From Hydnum rufescens UP504 (Eukaryota > Basidiomycota > Agaricomycetes > Cantharellales > Hydnaceae), in assembly GCA_014904985.1 (NCBI GenBank), contig MU129234.1, forward strand, positions 17,650-31,761: a DNA stretch of 14,112 bases, read 5' to 3'. Under the pieces are notes generated by a model. That model saw only the letters and a list, made by a program, of their open reading frames with translations, was not told the DNA's origin and searched no databases. Shown in pieces: positions 9,131-14,112 of the stretch. A program made the position numbers and the translations under genes. Numbering within the stretch: position 1 is the first letter of the stretch; each line of letters opens with the position of its first letter.

Positions 9131-9225
9131 ACTGTGAAGGGCTATAAATACTATTTCCTGCACACAGCCTCCAGCCTTCCAGAGCCTTCCGCCATCTTCC
9201 ATAACCTTCCGGATCCTCCTAGACC
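9131..9225. promoter_or_regulatory. Possible promoter region of the minus-strand gene, CCTTCC-rich
   Basis: CCTTCC or CTTCC recurs at short intervals from about 9175 to 9210, giving GGAAGG repeats on the minus strand. A TATAAATA motif at about 9143-9150 reads in the plus direction. The region abuts the start of the second thiolase-tail copy. Assignment to the minus-strand gene rests only on position. Confidence 0.25.
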
Positions 9226-9393
9226 ACTGGTCTCGCCCGAACGAAGAAGACCGGTGAGAAGCTGTTGGTCACAAGTAATGTGCATTGGCTCGGGCATGGT
9301 GAGGAAGGTTCTGCTTGCAGTTATTCCGTTACTCACCGCGGACTGTTTACATTATCGTAGGGAATGGCATCGATCATCGTCAATGAGCAATAA
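9226..9393 (+). pseudogene. 3-ketoacyl-CoA thiolase, 3'-end fragment
   Basis: It corresponds to most of exon 5, intron 5 and exon 6 of the thiolase at 5004-6530, including the stop TAA at 9391-9393. An inserted A (AGTAATGTGC against AGTATGTGC) breaks the frame just before the C-terminal active-site Cys. No upstream thiolase exons precede it, so it is a non-functional fragment produced by the duplication. Confidence 0.85.
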
Positions 9394-9868
9394 TCAAATT
9401 TGACTTCGAAGTCCAGTTGGCAGTCTCTGTATCCTTTATAATTCACATGTTGCTATAGTGCCGTTTGCGCCGCACCTTGGAATACAGTACTTTATGGTGT
9501 AATGCGTTGCATACGTGGCTATACCCCGATTCGTTCTGTGTGTACCAGCTAATCGGGTTGTTTGGAGAAGCGTAGGGGTGTGCGGTCGTGTAATTACCGG
9601 ATAAAAGCTATCGCGTCTAGAAACTGTGACTAGCCTCAAGTCGGCCTAAGCCCGGCCACCGCAAAGAATAGGCAAGAGACCCTCCGAATCCTTGATGCAT
9701 TATCTTCAATGCCCCCGGCACAGAAGAAACTATCAACGGAAAACTCTCAAACGAATTCTTGACTTCTCGTGGAGCTCAAGAAGGTTCGAAGCTGTACAGA
9801 ATAATGCCATACTTCTCCGAGTAAGAACTTGGGCTTGGTTTGGTGCTACCATGGCGGCTTCTGCGTTA
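9226..9868 (+). repeat. Second copy of the thiolase tail and flank
   Basis: This 643-bp segment matches 6364-7005 throughout with scattered substitutions and small indels. It carries an extra 9-10 nt at about 9401-9410 that creates the perfect palindrome GACTTCGAAGTC (9402-9413). The homology stops abruptly after GCGTTA on both sides, at 7005 and 9868. Confidence 0.9.
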
Positions 9869-9915
9869 CAGCAGATAAATTATATGGAGAGCACTAGACT
9901 CGTGACCAGTTCCCT

Positions 9916-9972
9916 CTTACCAGAGGGACTGGTACAATGGGGATTGCCGGCAACTGCGACACCATACATCCG
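9916..9972 (+). repeat. Left arm of a 57-bp inverted repeat
   Basis: It matches the reverse complement of 13086-13142 at 54 of 57 positions. With its left flank it also folds on itself: CCAGTTCCCTCT before and AGAGGGACTGG after a TACC loop (about 9906-9932). Confidence 0.8.
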
Positions 9973-9975
9973 AGG

Positions 9976-10480
9976 CTAGTTGATTTTGAAATCACTGTGC
10001 GACAATCTGCACGTTCCCCCCACGTCTTCTCAGAGTGTTCTGTTCCTGTATGTGGCAAATATGGGCGCTCACCCACAATTCAACCGGTTCCTTCTGTTGC
10101 ATAAGGGTGTTGTGAATTATGGGGAAGCTTCAAACTGCCACTCAAAAATCCCTGCATGGCACCTAACTATTGGAAATGACTTGATGATACTTTGATGAAT
10201 ATGGACACTGAAAATGGTGCCTCGGGGCTTGAAGAGTTTGGAGGTATGCACGGGAATTTGTTATTATCCAATTCGTTCTCATGAGGGTACTTGTGTGGTG
10301 CAGGATGAGCCTCGGCACCTTTGAACCCAGTACCATCAAAAGACTTCTATGCATCTCCTGTCAATGTCAATTGAGACTACAAGCAATGCTGCAATGCATA
10401 TTACCAGAAATATTTGCACCATTAAACATAATAACTAGAATTTCATTGATTGCACAATCAGCCAAACTCCATTAATTACT
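9976..10480 (+). other. Decayed coding-like remnant, unidentified
   Basis: The frame from about 9979 to 10195 reads like protein (SLCDNLHVPPTSSQSV) and ends at a stop at 10193-10195. Further on, a GTATGC...GTGGTGCAG pair (about 10244-10303) has the look of an intron. Downstream frames contain TGA and TAG stops. I could not tie it to a family. Its place inside the inverted repeat suggests a dead mobile-element or captured gene. Confidence 0.3.
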
Positions 10481-10510
10481 ATGAGTAAAGGCTGTCACCC
10501 ATGCATGCCA

Positions 10511-10583
10511 GCTTGTACTCTTGCCTTAGCTGGCTGCTTTGTCCATACATGGCTTGTACTCCTGCCTTAGGTGGCTGCTGTGA
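10511..10583. repeat. Short tandem duplication, about 41-bp period
   Basis: GCTTGTACTC(T/C)TGCCTTAG followed by TGGCTGCT occurs twice in direct orientation (about 10511-10541 and 10552-10583) with a few substitutions. Confidence 0.6.
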
Positions 10584-10625
10584 GCCTATGGTGCCAGCTT
10601 TGAGCCTGCCATTGTTAGTATGAGA

Positions 10626-10719
10626 GGATTGGATCAATCTTGTTTTATTACATAATCCACATGATTTATATAGCTTAGGAATTCCTGATCTCTTATCAAG
10701 TTTTTCTTTTGCCAACAGG
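10626..10719 (+). repeat. LTR-like direct repeat, copy 1
   Basis: It shares with 11345-11442 an ordered set of blocks: GGATTGGATCA, TAATCCACATGAT, TATATAGCT, a CCTGA block, AAGTTTTTCT and AACAG. The TATA box followed by a start-like region resembles a U3/R segment of a retrotransposon LTR. Copy 1 is diverged by substitutions and small indels. Confidence 0.55.
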
Positions 10720-11015
10720 CTATGGGCCCCAATTAAGCTCTGTGATACCTGGAGATTAACCCACAGTGAAGTGGTGTTCCTGTCTCCCTGACTCTAATGT
10801 CCCCATGCTGCATGCACCACTCTTCCTTGTGTCCATGAATCCCACCATGTGTGTGGATTCATCACAATGACCAAACCCAAACTCATATTCAACCCCATGA
10901 CACTGTATCTGAAGGTATAGCCTGAAGTTGTAACCTGCAACCATGGCCCCTGTGGCTAACCTGCAACTGAAACTGAAACCATACCTGTACCCTGAAAAAG
11001 TTACCTGACTGTATT

Positions 11016-11129
11016 CATCAGGAAAAAGACTTTGCTTCTGCAGCCTTCTGAAGTCTTCTGAAGGCTCTGAAGTCTTCAGGAGTCTTCAGAAGCCTTTGAA
11101 GCCTTCAGAAGCAAAGTGATTTCCTGATG
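11016..11129. repeat. 114-bp imperfect palindrome
   Basis: CATCAGGAAA (11016-11025) faces TTCCTGATG (11121-11129), and CTTTGCTTCTG (11030-11040) pairs perfectly with CAGAAGCAAAG (11106-11116). The interior is built from repeated CTTCTGAAG / CTTCAGAAG half-palindromes, so the whole segment could fold into a long hairpin. It could be a foldback element or arise from tandem self-complementary units. Confidence 0.75.
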
Positions 11130-11344
11130 TTGTGGCTGACCTGCACCCATAACCCAAACCCATGACTGTAATCCATAACCCATGATGCTGTTACACCCAT
11201 CTTCACCTATCACATGCACACCCTCCATTTCTTTGTACTGCCAGTACAGATATCCCTTATGTAACCAACCTGCCACTCTTTTTTTTTTATTTGTTCCTGG
11301 TGGACTTTTTTTCTATTCTGATTGAGACCTGTCCTCTGCTGTTG

Positions 11345-11442
11345 GGATTGGATCAGTCTCATCTTGATGATGTAATCCACATGATGTACAGTATATAGCT
11401 CAGGATCCCTGACCCCTATTAAGTTTTTCTCTCAGTAACAGC
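11345..11442 (+). repeat. LTR-like direct repeat, copy 2
   Basis: Partner of 10626-10719, in the same orientation and starting 719 bp further on. Here the TATA block reads CAGTATATAGCTCAGG, followed by CCCTGACCCCTATTAAGTTTTTCT. If these are two LTRs, the space between is too short for a full retrotransposon, so a decayed or non-autonomous element fits better. Confidence 0.55.
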
Positions 11443-11683
11443 CATGAGTCTGTATGCCTGCATTTAAAAATGATATAATCTGTATTTTCATGAGATAACC
11501 ACATTGATTATGCCAAATTGAAATACATTTCATCAAGGTATTTTTAATGGAAATTCATATTAGAATAGCATTTGGGACTCTGGGGCCAATACACTTGTTT
11601 CTGAGGATGTCAAATTCAGATGTGGAATCAAGACAATGCTCCCCATATGCACTCTACAGAATATGCCCATATTCTCATCCAGT

Positions 11684-12740
11684 GCCCCCCCTGCTAATAC
11701 ACCCCCCTGCTAATACACCCCCCTGCTAATACAACTCACCCCCCTTGCTGGAAACAACCCTCCCTTGTTGGTAACAACTCCCCCTTGCTGATAACCTCCC
11801 CCCTTGCTGATAACCCCCTCCCTTGCTGGTAACACCCCCCTCCCTTGCTGGTAACACCCCCCCCCCCCCTATTGGTAACACCTCCCCCCTTGCTGGTAAT
11901 ACTCCCCCCCTTATTGGTAAACTCCCCCTTCCCTTGCTGGTAATACCCCCCCCTTATTGGTAATACTCCCCTTCCTTGCTGGTAATACCCCCCTTATTGG
12001 TAACACTCCTCCTTCCCTTGCTGGTAATACCCCCCCCCCTATTGGTAATGCCTCCCCCCCTTGCTGGTAACACCCCTCCCCCCCCTTATTGGTAACACAC
12101 CCCCCCCTTGCTGGTAATACTCCCCCTTATTGGTAACACTCCCCTTCCCTTGCTGGTAATACCCCCCCCCTTATTGGTAACACTCCTCCTTCCCTTACTG
12201 GTGATACCCCCCTCCCTAATTGGTAACACCTCCCCCTTCCTGGTAACACCCTCCCCCTTTATTGGTAACACACCCTTGCTGGTAATACTCCCCCCCTTTA
12301 TTGGTAACACTCCCCCTTCCCTTGCTGGTAATCACCCCCCTTATTGGTAACACTTCCTCTTCCCTTACTGGTAATACCCCCCCTCCCTTTGGTAACACCT
12401 CCCCCTTCTGGTAACACCCCCTCCCCCCCTTATTGGTAATACCCCCCCTCCCTATTGGTAACACCTCCCCCTTCCTGGTAACACCCCCTCCCCCCCCTTA
12501 TTGGTAACACCTCCCCCCTTCCTGGTAACACCCCCTCCCCCCCTTATTGGTAACACCCCCCCCCCTTGCTGGTAATACTCCCCCCTTATTGGTAACACTC
12601 CCCCTTCCCTTGCTGGTAATACCCCCCCTTATTGGTAACACCCCCCTCCCTTCCTGGTAATACCCCCCCCCTCTGGAATTACCAACCTCCCCTAACAAAC
12701 CCCCCCTTGGAATTAGACCCCCCCTCTGAAGGTAATAATC
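11684..12740. repeat. Minisatellite of about fifty units of roughly 20 nt, C-rich plus strand
   Basis: Each unit is a C run (often 5-10 C, some with T) followed by TTGCTGGTAAT/C or TTATTGGTAAC. The two unit types often alternate, giving a higher-order period near 40 nt. Left-end units read CCCCCCTGCTAATACA; right-end units are degraded. Minus-strand frames across it encode only monotonous repeats (GGITSKG-like) and are not taken as genes. The minus strand carries G runs at regular spacing, a layout compatible with G-quadruplex formation. No CpG occurs in it. Confidence 0.95.
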
Positions 12741-12857
12741 CCCTCCCTTAACAACCCCCGGGGCAAGTGGATTGATTACACTCCCTCTGTAGCACTTAGA
12801 AGTGCCAGTACATAGGATTCTAATTACCAAGTAAGATATGTAATCTCCTTAGTCTTA

Positions 12858-12932
12858 TTGCTTAAGGTAGACTGCTGCTGTAATGGCATTGAGAGGTCCC
12901 ATGTTCAAACCTGAGTGAGGGTATTTGTTTTT
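12858..12932 (+). ncRNA. Weak tRNA-like / SINE-like trace
   Basis: TTGCTTAAGGTAGACTGC (12858-12875) resembles a tRNA A box, GTTCAAACC (12903-12911) resembles a B box at tRNA-like spacing, and a TTTTT run (12928-12932) could end Pol III transcription. Acceptor and T stems do not pair properly, so it is not a working tRNA. It could be a decayed SINE or chance. Confidence 0.2.
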
Positions 12933-13085
12933 GGCACCTTGGCTCTCATCACATGGGATGTGCTGGCTCACTGCCCAGTTCAAACTCTGCAGATGAGCTA
13001 AGCAGAATTGAAACTCCGAAGATGAGGTAATCATCAACTAAGTCCATTCTGTTATAGATTATAGATACAGTCTAAGATGAAATCC

Positions 13086-13142
13086 CGGATGTATGGTGTC
13101 ACAGTTACCAGCAATCCCCATTGTACCAGTCCCTCTGGTAAG
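13086..13142 (-). repeat. Right arm of the 57-bp inverted repeat
   Basis: Reverse complement of 9916-9972 with three differences. Read in the same sense, all three are C in the left arm and T here, two of them at CpG sites. This suggests deamination of the right arm. Confidence 0.8.
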
Positions 13143-13258
13143 ATAGGAGTCATCCATACTCATCGGTATCATGTGACCTAACTTCTAATTTCCCCTCTCA
13201 CTACTCTTTTAACACCAACAATTTTTGGGGATTATACACCAATAGAACACGAGAGTAT

Positions 13259-14112
13259 ATGAGTATCTACAAATTGATGGTTTCAAAATTTGGATTGGCT
13301 GAGAATTGCAGGAGGAGAAGGGAGTTCTTGGATGAGGAAAAGTGTAATTGTGAAAGTTGCTTAGAATCTGATTCCAAGGAAGACATTTTTTAGCTTGGAA
13401 AATTTCAGTGCTTTGGGGGTGGCTATTTTAGGCATCCAGCAAACTCCGCAATACAGTTTGAATTTGGTATGCCCAGCTTGTCATTGGCAAAATCTGTCCC
13501 TACTGCTAATGCCATGTAGGAAGAGAGCCAACACTGTGTGCATTGCAAATTTTGGGGAGCATGCCCAAAAGAAGGTAAGTGCTATTGACCACAATGTTAT
13601 GAGTCCAGCATTGACCTCTTGCCTTCCTTTTTTAGCCTTGCATTATAGATATCAGTGAAGACATAGATTCCAACAGCACTGAATCTGAGGATCCAGTGGC
13701 CCTGGGCAATAACTCCTATTACAATTCTGTCACCTCATCCCATGACTCTGATGAGACTGATTTATCAATCAATGATGGTGTCCCAGACACTGATGCCAAT
13801 TGTCCAACAGCTTCACCAGAATCCTTCTTGAGGGAATGAAATCCCCCAACAAAACAGTCAGGCATCCATTCAAGGTGCAGTCAGTGGCATGAAAGTAACT
13901 TATGTCAAGATCAGTAAAAAGGCCCTTCAACTGAGCAAGCCCTTCAAGCTTCAAAGCTGAAAGCCTTCCAAAAATCCTATTCTGAAGGCAATCAAACTCA
14001 TGTGATGGTTCCCACTTCTCCTACCCACTGTCCAAACACCAAAACCTGCACCTATTCCTAAAGCTGCTCTCACCCTCCCCTTGGAAAAACCCAATTTTCC
14101 CTCCTTCTCTTT
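13259..14112 (+). pseudogene. Decayed multi-exon coding region, unidentified, runs off the window
   Basis: An ATG at 13259 opens 44 codons with a CNCESC cysteine cluster. The frame at 13395-13574 holds CPACHW and joins in frame across a 61-nt GTAAGT..TTTAG intron (13575-13635) to an acidic Ser/Asp-rich exon (13636-13839, reading IIDISEDIDSNSTESED) ending in TGA. After a frame change, protein-like sequence continues (KVTYVKISKKALQLSKP, then a Pro/Lys-rich stretch) to the window end, interrupted by TGA at two places. CpG is almost absent here, so the stops may be CGA codons turned into TGA by deamination. This looks like the remains of a mobile-element protein or captured gene. I recognise no family, and the exon links before 13395 are uncertain. 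Confidence 0.4.

Noticed and set aside
11684..12740. Array resembling a CRISPR or a repeat-protein gene (long minus-strand frames with GGITSKG-like units)
   Set aside because: Units are contiguous with no unique spacers and the genome is eukaryotic. The frames exist only because the repeat lacks stops, and no start or splice context supports them.
11684..12740. Telomeric or subtelomeric repeat
   Set aside because: The unit is about 20 nt and variable, not the short fungal TTAGGG type, and sequence continues on both sides.
4562..13305. Shared 16-mer AATTTGGATTGGCTGA near 4563 and 13287
   Set aside because: The similarity does not extend convincingly on either side, so it is probably chance.

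Overview
The window reads as nuclear DNA of a filamentous fungus, most likely an agaricomycete (Basidiomycota). Protein genes are cut by many introns of about 43-95 nt with GT..AG ends and CTGAC/TTGAC-type branch sites. The proteins recognised are fungal peroxisomal-type enzymes. The right part is repeat-rich and almost free of CpG, as expected for methylated and decayed repeats. I cannot name a genus.

Left part (1-6530), gene-like and CpG-containing. Positions 1-345 hold a hairpin repeat related to one at 7.1-7.2 kb. An 11-exon acyl/aryl-CoA ligase of the 4-coumarate-CoA ligase (4CL) type runs 490-2891 (576 codons if two 1-nt frameshifts are bridged) and would end in the peroxisomal signal -SRL. 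It contains a predicted 3-nt exon. About 2.1 kb without a recognisable gene follows (2892-5003). A six-exon 3-ketoacyl-CoA thiolase then runs 5004-6530 (410 aa if one 1-nt frameshift is bridged), with all catalytic residues present. A CoA ligase and a thiolase are the first and last steps of beta-oxidation-type side-chain shortening, so the pair may be a small functional cluster. The three frameshifts lie at or beside short G/C runs in otherwise intact genes, so they are either base-calling errors or very recent lesions.

Middle part (6364-9868). The thiolase tail and its 3' flank (6364-7005) are repeated at 9226-9868, the second copy being diverged and frameshifted. Between the copies lie a hairpin-repeat region (7006-7500) and an intact four-exon gene of unknown function on the minus strand (7636-about 9026) with its own AATAAA signal.

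Right part (9869-14112), a repeat graveyard. A 57-bp inverted repeat brackets 9916-13142. Inside are coding-like remnants, two diverged LTR-like direct repeats, a 114-bp imperfect palindrome, a minisatellite of about fifty units of roughly 20 nt with C runs (G runs on the minus strand), and a weak tRNA/SINE-like trace. No CpG occurs from 10315 to 12758 or from 13449 to the end. The last 850 bases hold a decayed multi-exon coding region that runs off the window.

No CRISPR array, rRNA or intact tRNA was seen. I found no complete new system. The items most worth following up are the 3-nt exon, the unknown minus-strand gene trapped in a duplication, the CpG-free block with its G-run minisatellite, and the paired ligase/thiolase with frameshifts.
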